A stretch of DNA of 64,000 nt from Bacteroidales bacterium KA00344 (GCA_001552765.1 KQ959448.1:17487-81486), one strand, 5' to 3'; shown: positions 52,775 to 63,150, counted from the stretch's first letter. Made by a program: numbers and translations. The notes: generated by a model not told the origin, from the letters alone.

Positions 52775-52805
52775 TTTGATGATATCTTATTTTTTCATAC
52801 TTTTA
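52775..52805 (+). promoter_or_regulatory. Promoter of the DUF3857 gene pair
   Basis: TTTG (52775-52778), 19 nt, TACTTTTA (52798-52805), one base off the -7 consensus. The transcript would start near 52812, about 48 nt before the ATG at 52860. Confidence 0.55.
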
Positions 52806-52859
52806 CAACTGGAAACTACAAGGGCAGACCGTTTGTGTCACCTATTTAAAATATATCCG

Positions 52860-54698
52860 ATGAATAGCATTTCCTATTTGAAACTATGGCTCGTCCTGCT
52901 GCTGGCACAGGCCGCTTTTATTTCCCGTGGCGCAAAGCCGGAGAAAGACGTAGTGATTGATGCCTGCACCGACACTTACGTGTTCATGCCCGGCAGTGAC
53001 GGCAAGCCAATTGTGAAAAACACGGTGACGACACACTACCGGTCGCTCTCACTGCGCAATATCAACATACAGCCATACACCCTGTACGGCGAGTTCATCT
53101 CTCTGGACAAGGCTTCGGGAAAGGGTCGCGCGCAATACCGCAACGCTACGCCCGAAAATGTGTTTTATGACGACACCAAGGTATGTTTCTTTAATATCGA
53201 GTTCGACCGGAAGCGCCGAGAGAGTAAGACTTCGTTTGAACGCACGTTCAAGGACGTGCGATTTTTCACGCGCATTTATCTGCCGGAGGATTTCAAGGTG
53301 GAACACAAGACTGTCGTGATTCGTATTCCCAAGCAGTTCAGCCAGTTCAAACCGATACACCAGAACTTCACCCCCAACATCAAGTTTGAACAGAGCGAGG
53401 ATGCCAACGACAGAATCTATACCTACACCATCACCAACATGGAAGGCATGGTGTCGGAGAATGCCATGCCGCCCATGGCTGCCATCTACCCATATATCAG
53501 CATCGTGGGAGCGTTTGCCGATTATCAGGACATGTACAAATGGTCTAACGAACTCGCCCGGATAGACACCGCCATACCCAACCTCAATGCGATATTGGAG
53601 GAGATTGGGCGCGGCGCGAAGAGCGACGAAGACCGCATTCGCAACACGTATGCATGGGTGCAGAAGAATATCAGGTATGTGGCGTTCGAGGCCGGCATCA
53701 CCGGGCATCAGCCCGACCGACCGGCAGAGGTGGTGCGCAAATGCTACGGCGACTGTAAGGGCATGGCTATGCTGCTCTGCACCTTGCTCAAGGCACAGAA
53801 AATGGATGCACGACTGGTGGACATCGGCACGGAGGACATACCGTTTAAGGCCAGCGACGTGCCCACTCTGGGAGCCGTAGACCACATGATCTGCATGCTG
53901 AGCCATGGCGGCAAGACCTATTGGCTCGACGCCACCAACCGGTTTATTCCCGCCACCCACGTTCCCGGCAACATACAGGGGCGGGAGGCTATGGTGGAGA
54001 ACGGTGCCAACTGCACGCTCATGACGCTGCCTGCGCCGGGCTGCGACAGCTCGGTGGACAGTCTGGCCTATCATTACACCTTAGAACTGGGCGACCAACC
54101 GCGACTCGTGGGGCGCGTGAGCAATGCCTGGTGTGGCGACATGAAGGAGTTTTTCATGCGAACGCACGATGAGACACAGCAGGGCGACAAACTTCTCTTG
54201 CTGGGCAACGCCATGAACTCGGACGACCACGTTCATGAGATAACCGACGTGAAGTGGGTCGCCAACGACCGCAGGGAGGTGTGGGCCGTGCTCGAAGGCA
54301 AAATCATCAACCGCACTGGTGTGCAGCAGGTGGACAACGAGATGTATGTGGAACTGAATCCACACAACGACTTGTTCTCGCAACGCATAGACACCACCGA
54401 CCGCACCCACGACGTGATGCTGCCCCTCAGATGCCGCGTGGTACGCGAGGTGAGCGTGCAGCTGCCGGCCGGATGCAAGGTCATGGTGCCCCCTTCGAAG
54501 AAGTTCGACATGCCGCAGGGCACGATGGAGTGCGCTTTCACGCAGGAGGGCAACCGCGTGGTGTTGCGCCGCGTGCTTACCATCCGCGAGCGTCGCCTGC
54601 CCAAGGCCGACATCATGAAATGGAACGACATGCTGAGCAAGTGGAACGACGCATGCAACGAGCAACTGGTGATCACGAATCTTAACTCAAAAAACTGA
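52860..54698 (+). CDS. Exported DUF3857/transglutaminase-like protein with intact triad
   Basis: A 612-residue secreted protein starting at the ATG at 52860; the frame upstream to 52776 overlaps the promoter. A signal peptide spans residues 1 to about 24. A DUF3857 beta domain follows (about 55-230). The transglutaminase-like core has YAWVQKNIRYVAFE, then C299 in YGDCKGMA, H342 in VDHMI and D357 in YWLDAT, a complete Cys-His-Asp triad. The C-terminal beta region (about 470-590) is DUF3858-like. Proteins of this kind are common in Bacteroidetes envelopes and may be peptidases or cross-linking enzymes; the substrate is unknown. It is 4 nt from a related gene. Confidence 0.88.
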   Translation: MNSISYLKLWLVLLLAQAAFISRGAKPEKDVVIDACTDTYVFMPGSDGKPIVKNTVTTHYRSLSLRNINIQPYTLYGEFISLDKASGKGRAQYRNATPENVFYDDTKVCFFNIEFDRKRRESKTSFERTFKDVRFFTRIYLPEDFKVEHKTVVIRIPKQFSQFKPIHQNFTPNIKFEQSEDANDRIYTYTITNMEGMVSENAMPPMAAIYPYISIVGAFADYQDMYKWSNELARIDTAIPNLNAILEEIGRGAKSDEDRIRNTYAWVQKNIRYVAFEAGITGHQPDRPAEVVRKCYGDCKGMAMLLCTLLKAQKMDARLVDIGTEDIPFKASDVPTLGAVDHMICMLSHGGKTYWLDATNRFIPATHVPGNIQGREAMVENGANCTLMTLPAPGCDSSVDSLAYHYTLELGDQPRLVGRVSNAWCGDMKEFFMRTHDETQQGDKLLLLGNAMNSDDHVHEITDVKWVANDRREVWAVLEGKIINRTGVQQVDNEMYVELNPHNDLFSQRIDTTDRTHDVMLPLRCRVVREVSVQLPAGCKVMVPPSKKFDMPQGTMECAFTQEGNRVVLRRVLTIRERRLPKADIMKWNDMLSKWNDACNEQLVITNLNSKN

Positions 54699-54702
54699 TA
54701 TA

Positions 54703-56874
54703 ATGAACAGAGTAAGCAAAATGATGTTGTGCCTGTGCACGTTGCTGCTGATGGGCGCTACGGGCGTGTATGCCGACAAGCTGGAGGAGTACAAGGCCTT
54801 TGCCGATACGATAAGGCAAAATGTATGGGCCATGGACCTCCCGCAATTCAAGAACACCGACATTCCGGCCAAGTACAAGAATGAGAGTGCCGTTATCGTG
54901 GCAGCCTACCGCGATGTGAGTGTCACCCAGAAGACGCGCTTGGATCTCTTCTCGTTGATCAATCTTAGCATCACGATGAAGCGGAACATTATCTCCAGCG
55001 ACCTCAACCGCCTGTGCATACACATCAACGACCAGGCAGCGCTTAAGAAGTATTCCGAGTTCGACTTCATTTCCTACTATCGCCGAAACCGGTTTGGCTG
55101 GAGCGAGAAAGTGAAGCAAGTGCTTGGCGTGAGGGTCATCAAGCCTGATGGCACCATAAGGGAAGTCAGCACCGACGACTACGTGAACACCGCCGAGGGG
55201 AAAAACGACAAGGAGAAAGGTCAGAAGCTGGCCGTGCCGGGACTGGCCATCGGCGACAACATCGATATCTTCACCTACGAGGAGAAAAAGTTGGAGGAGC
55301 ATACCATGGACCCCTTCTTCATCTCTTATCAGGACGAATACCCCATGTTGTGGAAGAAGGTGCACTGCGTGATAGACAAAGATCTCACCACGCAATACCG
55401 CACGCTCAACGGTGCGCCCGACTTTAAGCAAAGCACCGATGAAGAGAAGAACATCATTCTCGATGCCGAGGTGACCAACGTGGAAAACACGGACCCCGAC
55501 CTGTGGTATAATCCGATGGATCACTCGCCCATCACGGTACTCAACATTCAGGGCAAGCGACTCAAGGGTGAGTTTATTCCGCCCAGTTCCAGACATAAGG
55601 GGTTGCAGGCTAATCCCACTGCCAAGGCCATACAGGACGATGCGATAGAGTTTTTTCGTGTTGTGACATTCGAATATGAGGGCCACAAAGATCTCAAGAA
55701 ACAGTGCAAGGCTGCTATCAAGCAGTTTCCAAACATCACCGACCGTGCCGACTATGTCTACGACCTGCTGTGCTTTGCATACGCCAGGGATCGTATCACG
55801 GATGCTTCGCTGCGCCGGTTTGCCCGCAACCTGCAATTGCGGCTCGCGCAGGCCGGCATCAAAGACACGAAAATCGGATACACCACGATGGACGGCGCCG
55901 AGCCTATAGACCAACTGTCGGTCTATGCCACCGGCATACCGTTTCTCTACCTCAAGGAGGGGGAGCGCTATTATTCGTGGTGCCCGTCGCTCAACGTGGC
56001 AGGAGAACTGAGATGCGACATGCAGGGTCGCAAGGCCATACTAAGTCCGGAGAACAAGAAGGAAGCCAAGAGCGACTATCCGGTCTTTGTGCTGCCCGCC
56101 AGCAAGGCTGAGGATAATCAGAACGTCTACACGCTCAATGCAAGGATAGAAAACGGTACCGAACTGGCCATCAATCACGAACATAGTGCCACTGGTACCA
56201 TGCGTGAGATGCTGGGCACGGAAATTCTTACCCTGAAAGACGTGTACGACTCCTATCTCGACCGGGTGACCGACGCCAAACCCTTTACGGAGACGCAGGG
56301 CAAGAGAAAGGCCGAAGCCGAGCAGCAGACGCTGGACAAGGCGATGGAAACACAGCAGGAAAGGTTGAAAGATCAGGTGAAAGGCTATTGGGACGAGGCT
56401 CCGAAGAACATCAAAGACAGCAAGGTTGTATCGGTGGGTACGTCCAAGAAAAACCGTAGTTTGGCCTACACCGCCAACTATTCCATGGAAGGAATGGTGA
56501 AGAAAGCCGGTCAAAACCTCATTCTCTCAACCGGCAAGATGCTGGGAGGTGTGCTGAAGGTGGAGGGACAGCAGCGCCACCGCACGGCTGACATCGACAT
56601 GATTTCGCCCCGCCAATCGATATGGAACGTGGAGATTGCGCTGCCTGAGGGATACAAAGTGTCGGCAGACGCGCTGGAGCAACTCCGTAAGAACGTGACC
56701 AACGAGTGCGGCTCTTTTGTTTCCAAGGCATCGGCAGAGAATGGCAAACTGCTCATCAATGTGGTGAGAACCTACAACCACAAGCATGAGCCGGCAGCCA
56801 ACTGGGACAAACTGCTGCAGATTATCGATGCCACCAATGCGTTCACAACCATACAGACTGTAATCAGGAAATAA
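54703..56874 (+). CDS. Exported DUF3857 protein lacking the transglutaminase triad
   Basis: A 723-residue secreted protein with a signal peptide (residues 1 to about 24, ending VYADK). The N-terminal beta domain (about 60-230) has YRDVSVTQKTRLDLF, WSEKVKQVLGVRVIKPDGTI and GLAIGDNIDIFTYEEKK, as in DUF3857 proteins. The middle helical part (YVYDLLCFAYARDRITDASL, QLRLAQAGIKDTKIGY, YYSWCPSLNVAGELR) follows the transglutaminase layout, but it has no YGDCK cysteine and no DHM histidine, so enzyme activity is unlikely. The C-terminal third includes a Gln/Lys-rich helix (about 525-565). It starts 4 nt after its active-looking neighbour. Confidence 0.85.
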   Translation: MNRVSKMMLCLCTLLLMGATGVYADKLEEYKAFADTIRQNVWAMDLPQFKNTDIPAKYKNESAVIVAAYRDVSVTQKTRLDLFSLINLSITMKRNIISSDLNRLCIHINDQAALKKYSEFDFISYYRRNRFGWSEKVKQVLGVRVIKPDGTIREVSTDDYVNTAEGKNDKEKGQKLAVPGLAIGDNIDIFTYEEKKLEEHTMDPFFISYQDEYPMLWKKVHCVIDKDLTTQYRTLNGAPDFKQSTDEEKNIILDAEVTNVENTDPDLWYNPMDHSPITVLNIQGKRLKGEFIPPSSRHKGLQANPTAKAIQDDAIEFFRVVTFEYEGHKDLKKQCKAAIKQFPNITDRADYVYDLLCFAYARDRITDASLRRFARNLQLRLAQAGIKDTKIGYTTMDGAEPIDQLSVYATGIPFLYLKEGERYYSWCPSLNVAGELRCDMQGRKAILSPENKKEAKSDYPVFVLPASKAEDNQNVYTLNARIENGTELAINHEHSATGTMREMLGTEILTLKDVYDSYLDRVTDAKPFTETQGKRKAEAEQQTLDKAMETQQERLKDQVKGYWDEAPKNIKDSKVVSVGTSKKNRSLAYTANYSMEGMVKKAGQNLILSTGKMLGGVLKVEGQQRHRTADIDMISPRQSIWNVEIALPEGYKVSADALEQLRKNVTNECGSFVSKASAENGKLLINVVRTYNHKHEPAANWDKLLQIIDATNAFTTIQTVIRK

Positions 56875-56908
56875 GCGGACAAGAGATTATACGCTGAGGC
56901 GTCATCAC

Positions 56909-56953
56909 AACATACGGGAGCATGGCACATATTGCTGCATGCTCCCGTATGTT
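56909..56953. terminator. Bidirectional terminator between convergent genes
   Basis: A perfect 16-bp inverted repeat, AACATACGGGAGCATG (56909-56924) and its complement (56938-56953), with a 13-nt loop. It is followed by GTTTATACATTATTTATT on the plus strand. It lies between the DUF3857 pair and the symporter. Confidence 0.7.
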
Positions 56954-56973
56954 GTTTATACATTATTTATTAC

Positions 56974-58440
56974 CTACCCAACTTTATGCAGGTGTTGGGT
57001 CGATTTTAGTTTTCCGCCCAACCATAGGCCGAAGAACGTGAGTCCGCCGTTGAGCATGAGCAGTTCGTAGCCGAATTTGTAGCCGGTGGTGGCGTATGTG
57101 ATGCTGTCGATGGCATAGCAGAGCAGGGGAGAGAGGGCGCAGATGTAAGGCACCAAACGGTCGTGGGTCTGCCCTCGCGTGAGCAGTCCGTAGGCAAACA
57201 GACCGAGCAATGGGCCGTAGGTGTAGGAACAGAGGATGTAGATGGCGTCGATGACACTGGTGGAATTGAGCGCCTTGAACAGCAGTATGAACAAGGTAAA
57301 CACAATGGCAATTCCTACGTGTGCACGATGGCGCAGTCGTTCGTCTTGGGGACGGTTGCAGAGATCTACACAGAAACAGGTGGTCAGGGCGGTGAGCGCC
57401 GAGTCGGCCGATGAGAAAGCAGCAGCCAGTACGCCGATTGTAAAGAAAATCACGACCGCCGTGCCCATACTGCCGGTAGCGGCAAACATGGGCAGCAAGT
57501 CGTCTCCCTGATCGGGCAGAGCGATGCCCCGGTGCTGAGCAAGCATCATGAGCAATATGCCCAAGCCCAAAAACAACGCGTTGGCGGGGAAAAATGCAAA
57601 ACCATAGGTGCACATGTCCTTTTGGGCGTCGCGGAGATTCTTGCACGTGAGGTTTTTCTGCATCATGTCTTGGTCGAGCCCTGTCATGACGATGGTGACA
57701 AACATACCGCTGAACAGTTGTTTCCAGAAGTTCTGACGCGACACCCAGTCGTCGAATACGAATATTCTGCTGTGACTGTCGGCGACAACGGCGCTGACGG
57801 CTTCGCCCATCGTCATGTCGAGAGCCGATACCACTTGGACGATGATGAGGATGAGCGCGATAAACATACAGGTGGTTTGGAAGGTATCAGTCCATACCAA
57901 CGTCTTGATGCCGCCACGGCGGGTGTAGAGCCAGATGAGACACACCATACCCACGACGGTGACAGCAAACGGAACGTTGAATTGTTGGAAAACGAAGTGG
58001 TGCAGAATGAAGCACACCACATAGAACCTGACGGCGGCCCCCGTCATCTTGGAAAGCAGGAAGAACGAAGCGCCTGTTTTGTAGGAACGCCGCCCCAAAC
58101 GGCCGTCGAGCCACGTATAGATAGTAGTGAGGTTGAGTTTGTAGTAGACGGGGAGTAGCACGAAAGCCACGACAAAATAACCTAAAATGAAGCCCAGACA
58201 CATTTGCAGATAGCTCATGTCTGTCTTCATCACCATGCCGGGAACGGAGACAAACGTGATGCCCGAAATGCTTGCTCCCACCATTCCGAAGGCTACCATA
58301 TACCAAGGCGACTTGCGGTTGCCTCGGAAAAATGTGTCGTTGTCGGAGCAGCGGGTTGTGAAGCGACTGAACAGCAGCAGGGCTGCAAAATATACGAGTA
58401 CGGTGAGAATAATCAGCATAATGCCTGCAAAATTACGCAT
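56974..58440 (-). CDS. Sodium:solute symporter family protein
   Basis: A 488-residue protein of about 13 membrane helices from the SSS family. Motifs are FFRGNRKSPWYMVAFGMVGASISGITFVSVPGMV at the start, GASFFLLSKMTGAAVRFYV, FMTGLDQDMMQKNLTCKN-type segments and AAAFSSADSALTALTTCFCVDL (the sodium-site region). The substrate cannot be read: the family carries sugars, nucleosides, amino acids, vitamins and sialic acid. It stands alone on the minus strand, with a bidirectional terminator downstream and 134 nt to the TamB-like gene upstream. Confidence 0.92.
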   Translation of the reverse strand: MRNFAGIMLIILTVLVYFAALLLFSRFTTRCSDNDTFFRGNRKSPWYMVAFGMVGASISGITFVSVPGMVMKTDMSYLQMCLGFILGYFVVAFVLLPVYYKLNLTTIYTWLDGRLGRRSYKTGASFFLLSKMTGAAVRFYVVCFILHHFVFQQFNVPFAVTVVGMVCLIWLYTRRGGIKTLVWTDTFQTTCMFIALILIIVQVVSALDMTMGEAVSAVVADSHSRIFVFDDWVSRQNFWKQLFSGMFVTIVMTGLDQDMMQKNLTCKNLRDAQKDMCTYGFAFFPANALFLGLGILLMMLAQHRGIALPDQGDDLLPMFAATGSMGTAVVIFFTIGVLAAAFSSADSALTALTTCFCVDLCNRPQDERLRHRAHVGIAIVFTLFILLFKALNSTSVIDAIYILCSYTYGPLLGLFAYGLLTRGQTHDRLVPYICALSPLLCYAIDSITYATTGYKFGYELLMLNGGLTFFGLWLGGKLKSTQHLHKVG

Positions 58441-58574
58441 TTTGGGTGAGATATGCTGCGGACAGCCGCGATTTTTCGGTCGAATCGCGTGGTGTGAAGT
58501 TTGTATAAGACTATAAAAAACGGGGAATCGCGCCGCGTTAAGATGTGCATTATCCCTGTGCGGTTACCGGACGA

Positions 58575-61500
58575 TTACGGTTGGTTGGTCTGCTTTGTTT
58601 TGTCCTTATTCTTTTCCTTGTCCTTGTCCTTGTCCTTGTTCTCTTTCTTTTTCCTGAGATTGAACAATGACTTCCAACTGTCGAAATCTCTTTTGATGAT
58701 AAATCCCAATCCCTGCGTGTTGAGAGAGTTGCGGGTGAAATAGCGGTCGTTGGTCTTGTTGTAGACGTGTATGCTGAGGTTGCCGTTAGGTGTGATGAGA
58801 TAGCGCAGGTCGAAGTCGCCGATAAATGAGGCTGTGGCATTGGCGTTGTCGCGATAGCCGAACTGCCCGTCGAACAGCAATCGATTGTTCAGCATTCTGC
58901 CACTTAGCAGCCCTTCGTAAGCCGCGTTGTTCCATCCCTCGTCACCGGTAGAAATGTCGGCGCCCAAGTTCCAGTTGGAATTGGTGACCACAGAGCTGAG
59001 TACGGTGTTCAGTTGTTGGCTGATTTGTCCGCTGAGGATGCTTTGCATGGCCAGACTCGTGCGGTTGTCGGCACCGGTGGCATCGGCATTGTTGCTTCCC
59101 TGCGCATAAAAACGCCCTACGGCAAGCAGATAGAGTACTTGCTGATTCATCTCCTCCTCACTGTTGATGAGACTGTAGACCATTTGTTTAACATCTGTTC
59201 CAACGTTAGGCATATCGAGATCGAACTCAACTCTGGGTGCTGACGGGGTGCCGGTAATGTTCATGATGCAGTTCACGCGAACGTTATTGCCGGAGAAACG
59301 GCGCCCAATCTGCAGGTCTGAGAGACTGACGGAATTTAGGGTGTATTGCGCCTTGAGATTCAGGTTGGCATTGGCAGGCTCGCCACCGAAGACAATGCTG
59401 CTGCCCTGTGCGAAGTGGAAATCTTTCTTGATGATGTTTTGGACCGTGAGTTTGTACACGCCCTCATTGATCACGTAGTTGCCGAAGATGTCGAGGTCGC
59501 CCTTGTTATAATATGACGCACGCAGGGAGCCGGAGCCTTTAAAGTCGATATAGTCACCCGATTTTTTGTCCATAACAACTTTCAATGTGGCGTCGGGTGT
59601 GGTGTTGATGAGGAAATTGATGCGTATGTCTGTCGGAATATCGGCGATGTCGCGTTCTGCGTCTGTGCTGTCGGGCGATGAAAGATGGAGTGAGGAATTG
59701 CGGATAGAGTCTCTGGAAGTCCATTGTATGAATTCCTGCGTGTCGATGGCGTCGGGAGATGACACGTCGTAGACCACTTGAGAGCCTTGCTGGGGCGTAA
59801 TATCCACGTCGAAGTTCACCTCGCCGGGTTTGCCTTTAATCTTCACTCCTCCCGTGCCATAGACTGTTCCGTAGAATGTGCTGCCGTAGGTTGGTCCCCA
59901 GTCGTATGCCAACAGATTGTCGGCGCTGATATTGAGGTCGTAGCTCAGACGGGAAAGGTGGTCGTGGTAGAGACTTCCCGTGACGATGCCGATGTTGCCG
60001 TTGCGGTCGTAGATGGTGTCATTGGGAAAATGGATTTCGTTGATCAAGAAGTGTACGGTGTCGTTGCGTAAGCTATAGACAGTGTTGAGCGGCGTTATGC
60101 CAATCTTCCCGTCGGCCACCAGTTCGCCCGTAAGGTTGATGTTGCCAAGATCGCCCCACACGCGCACGCTGCCACTGGCGGTGATGTCTGCTTGGTTCAT
60201 GAAATCGGAACAGAAGGTGCCGACAAATTCTCCACGCGCATGGTCGGCATCGATGGCAAGGTCAATGTAGTTTCGTTTGGGCGATACATACCCCTTGATG
60301 TTCGTTGTGCGGAGCAGTGGTGCGGCTTGGGCTATCTGCATCGTGTCTATGGCTTGGGCGTCGATGTCTATCTCTTCCAGTTCGCGATTCCAGTTTACGT
60401 TGGCGTGGAGCGTGCCCATGCGCCCGTCTTGGAAGCGGAAGTCGCCGACCTGTAGCCTTGCCCTGACTTCCGGATTTCCAAACACTTTCGATACGTAGGC
60501 TCTGCCCGATGCTCGTCCGCTGAATTCCACGGCGTGAAAATTGACGAGGCCGAGAATGTAGTTTAGGTTTACATCGTTCAGGTCTACCATCAGAGAGTCG
60601 TTGGTATGTTGAGTGGTTATGCCGTTCACTTTGATGTGCTGCAGTCCGCTTGTCACGGCAAAATCATTGACTTCCAGATAGTTTTTGCTGTACACAATCG
60701 TCGAGGGGTGAATGGTGAGGGTGCTGTCGCCTATATTGATGTTCGATGGAGATATGGTCATGTGGGCCTCTGCTGCTCCGCTTGCACCGCGCATGAATTG
60801 CACGGAGGAGTTGAGGCGACCGGTTAGTCTTTCCTTTCGTGCGTGGTTGTCTATGGAGAAAACGGAGGCCAAGCGGTTGTCGGCGGCCGTTGCTTCCAAT
60901 CGATATTCCATGCCGTGTCCATTGGTGTTGATCTTCGTGGCGCTTATGTCGGCGTTCAGTCGGTCGGTGGGGGAGGTCACGACAACCGATAGATTTTTGT
61001 AGTGGCTGTCGTCGTAAATCATGTCGGGTGCAAAGATGTTGGCGTTGATGCTTTGTGAGTTGCTGCTCAAACTGCCGGAAATATGCATGGGCTTTTTCAG
61101 TTCTACGGGGACGGCAAGCAGTTCCCGCAGCCAGTCGCTGCGCTTAACGGTGGCATGAAGTGTAAAGTTGTTGGTTTGGGTCTTTTTAAATTTAATGGGC
61201 GTAAGCTGTTGAATACTCGGCAGTTTGCTTACGATAACGTTCTTTATGCTTTGCACAAGGGTGGAGTAGTCAAAACGCCCGGTCACATCTGCTTCGGCAA
61301 AGTCGCTGCGCAGCGTGATGTAGTGTCCCTGTTCGTTGTTGCCGGCTTGCAGGCGCAGAGAGTCGAGCCTGTATTCGGAAGTTTCGGTTTTCTTGGCAAA
61401 GTTGGTGATGTGCAGATTTCCTTTGGCCGTGTTCAGACTGCTGCCGGTAAACGAAGCTGCCACGTTTCCGCTATAGACAGCATCCCCCAACCGATTATCG

Positions 61501-63071
61501 AACAAATGGATGGTGGCGGGATTGAAGTGGCTTACTTCAGCCTTGATGTCTGCCGAAACGTTTTTTGTGTTGGTGTTGATTGTTCCTTCGATAGCGGCAG
61601 CAAGATTATTGTCGTCGATGTTCAGTTTTCCGTTGAGCACGCCGTTGTTGTAGTCGCCGTCCACCTGTACGTTGTGATAGCTGTAATGGTTGTAGTCTAT
61701 CTGCTGAATGATTCCTTTGGCTTTGTATTGCTTTTGCTTGACGTTGCCGTTTATGTCGATATTGGTGGAGAGGTTGCCAAACTTTTCGTCATTGAGGATT
61801 TGTTTCAGGTTGAACCCTCGTGTGTCTATGTGCCCTGAGAATTTGTCTCCGGTCATACCTGCCACAATGTTTGCGTTCCCAGCTCCGGAATGGAGGATGC
61901 CCGAAGTGATGAAGTCTTTTCCCCGTCCGTTGGCTTTTCCAAGATAGTTGATGCTGTGCATATTTCGGACAGCGTTTGGAATGTTCCCGGCCAACAGTTC
62001 CATTCCCGTTTCGTCTACAGTCAAACGGTTGATATTGGCGGTCCAGCGAGGAGTGCGGTCCAGTGAATGAGCGGTGCCCGAAAGCGACAGTCGGATGTTG
62101 GATGGCGATTGGATGGCCGGAGGATTTCCTTTTTGAGGAACGGCGAATTCAAATTCGCTGACACGCAAGCTGGTGTTGGTGCCGGAAAAGATGGACCGCA
62201 GGACAACCGGACTTGGTATTTGGCTGAGCTTGCTGTCAAACGCCTGCAAGTCTTGGGGGGTGATGTAAGACTCATTGATCCGGCCGCTATATTGTATCGT
62301 AGCAGGAACTATCCTTTTTCCGTGCCGTTGGTAGGTGGCTCGGATGTCGCCCAAATACAATTGTGAAGAGGGCAGTGAAAGTTTGAAATTCTTCAGCGTG
62401 GCAGTCGTGTTGTTGGCCACCAGCTTGAAGGTGAGCGACCGCAGATCGACGCCGGAGGCCTCAGTCAATGACATCCTTTTGACATTGAGGTTGATGGAAT
62501 CGTCTCGCAACGTGTTCAGAATAATGTGCGAGCTGAGATTCTTGATACGCAGATGGTGTGGGTCGAACGATGGCCTGCGTGGCAGGTCGAGCTGGTTATA
62601 GCTGATGTCGCCGTGTCGGATGATGAGGCTTCGCAGCTCTACATTGAGCGGAGTGTGGCTGGTGGTGTCTTTCGATGCTAAAGCATCAAGCACGAATTGA
62701 AAATTGGGTTTTGCGTTGGCCGATGTTTGATAGAAATTGGCTTTCATGCCAAATAATTGGGCCGATGTGATGGAGATGCGGCCTTGGAACAGCGCAATAT
62801 AATCTATTTTGGCTGAAACGCGTGTGGCCTTCAGCATTTCCTGGTTCTGCTGATCTTTAAAACTCACGTCGTCTACGATGATGCGATTGAATAACCCCAA
62901 ATCAACACGCCCCACATTGACATTCGTGTTCAGCTTGCGGGAAAGCGCAGCGGATACCCGACTCCCCAGATACGACTGCACGGCAGGTATGTTTACAAGG
63001 ACGGCAATAGCCAGATATAGGCCTATCAAGGCCCATATCAGAATATTTATACTATGTTTTATCGTCTTCAA
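58575..63071 (-). CDS. tamB: TamB-like (DUF490) envelope protein
   Basis: A 1498-residue protein with an N-terminal membrane helix (about residues 8-28, ILIWALIGLYLAIAVLV) and an AsmA-like beginning (SYLGSRVSAALSRKLNTNVNVG). A very long beta-strand-rich middle (to about 1050) is expected to form a hydrophobic groove bridging the two membranes. The C-terminal TamB/DUF490 domain has GDLDIFGNYVINEGVYKLTVQN, KKDFHFAQGSSIVFGGEPAN and a late QVLYLLAVGRFYAQG. TamB-family proteins move lipids or help outer-membrane protein assembly. The last 25 residues are alternating Lys/Asp/Glu/Asn, encoded by a CCTTGT hexamer tract. No tamA is adjacent. Confidence 0.92.
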   Translation of the reverse strand: MKTIKHSINILIWALIGLYLAIAVLVNIPAVQSYLGSRVSAALSRKLNTNVNVGRVDLGLFNRIIVDDVSFKDQQNQEMLKATRVSAKIDYIALFQGRISITSAQLFGMKANFYQTSANAKPNFQFVLDALASKDTTSHTPLNVELRSLIIRHGDISYNQLDLPRRPSFDPHHLRIKNLSSHIILNTLRDDSINLNVKRMSLTEASGVDLRSLTFKLVANNTTATLKNFKLSLPSSQLYLGDIRATYQRHGKRIVPATIQYSGRINESYITPQDLQAFDSKLSQIPSPVVLRSIFSGTNTSLRVSEFEFAVPQKGNPPAIQSPSNIRLSLSGTAHSLDRTPRWTANINRLTVDETGMELLAGNIPNAVRNMHSINYLGKANGRGKDFITSGILHSGAGNANIVAGMTGDKFSGHIDTRGFNLKQILNDEKFGNLSTNIDINGNVKQKQYKAKGIIQQIDYNHYSYHNVQVDGDYNNGVLNGKLNIDDNNLAAAIEGTINTNTKNVSADIKAEVSHFNPATIHLFDNRLGDAVYSGNVAASFTGSSLNTAKGNLHITNFAKKTETSEYRLDSLRLQAGNNEQGHYITLRSDFAEADVTGRFDYSTLVQSIKNVIVSKLPSIQQLTPIKFKKTQTNNFTLHATVKRSDWLRELLAVPVELKKPMHISGSLSSNSQSINANIFAPDMIYDDSHYKNLSVVVTSPTDRLNADISATKINTNGHGMEYRLEATAADNRLASVFSIDNHARKERLTGRLNSSVQFMRGASGAAEAHMTISPSNINIGDSTLTIHPSTIVYSKNYLEVNDFAVTSGLQHIKVNGITTQHTNDSLMVDLNDVNLNYILGLVNFHAVEFSGRASGRAYVSKVFGNPEVRARLQVGDFRFQDGRMGTLHANVNWNRELEEIDIDAQAIDTMQIAQAAPLLRTTNIKGYVSPKRNYIDLAIDADHARGEFVGTFCSDFMNQADITASGSVRVWGDLGNINLTGELVADGKIGITPLNTVYSLRNDTVHFLINEIHFPNDTIYDRNGNIGIVTGSLYHDHLSRLSYDLNISADNLLAYDWGPTYGSTFYGTVYGTGGVKIKGKPGEVNFDVDITPQQGSQVVYDVSSPDAIDTQEFIQWTSRDSIRNSSLHLSSPDSTDAERDIADIPTDIRINFLINTTPDATLKVVMDKKSGDYIDFKGSGSLRASYYNKGDLDIFGNYVINEGVYKLTVQNIIKKDFHFAQGSSIVFGGEPANANLNLKAQYTLNSVSLSDLQIGRRFSGNNVRVNCIMNITGTPSAPRVEFDLDMPNVGTDVKQMVYSLINSEEEMNQQVLYLLAVGRFYAQGSNNADATGADNRTSLAMQSILSGQISQQLNTVLSSVVTNSNWNLGADISTGDEGWNNAAYEGLLSGRMLNNRLLFDGQFGYRDNANATASFIGDFDLRYLITPNGNLSIHVYNKTNDRYFTRNSLNTQGLGFIIKRDFDSWKSLFNLRKKKENKDKDKDKEKNKDKTKQTNQP
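58616..58642. repeat. In-frame hexamer tract in the tamB tail
   Basis: Four CCTTGT units in a row on the plus strand, flanked by degenerate copies. On the coding strand they give alternating Asp-Lys pairs in the C-terminal tail. Copy-number change would add or remove two residues without a frameshift. Confidence 0.8.
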
Positions 63072-63150
63072 TCGTCCTGCAAATTTAAATAAAATGAGGG
63101 CAATTTGGAAATAAAACCAAAGTTTTTATCTCATTTAGGTTATTTTTGAG

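Noticed and set aside
53049-54074. A 341-codon minus-strand frame
   Set aside because: It is antisense to the first DUF3857 gene, which retains its catalytic triad.
54682-55914. A 410-codon minus-strand frame
   Set aside because: It is antisense to the second DUF3857 gene and has no signal, domain or promoter.
58616-58642. Phase variation of tamB through the CCTTGT tract
   Set aside because: The unit is six bases and in frame at the very C-terminus, so copy-number change cannot switch the gene off.
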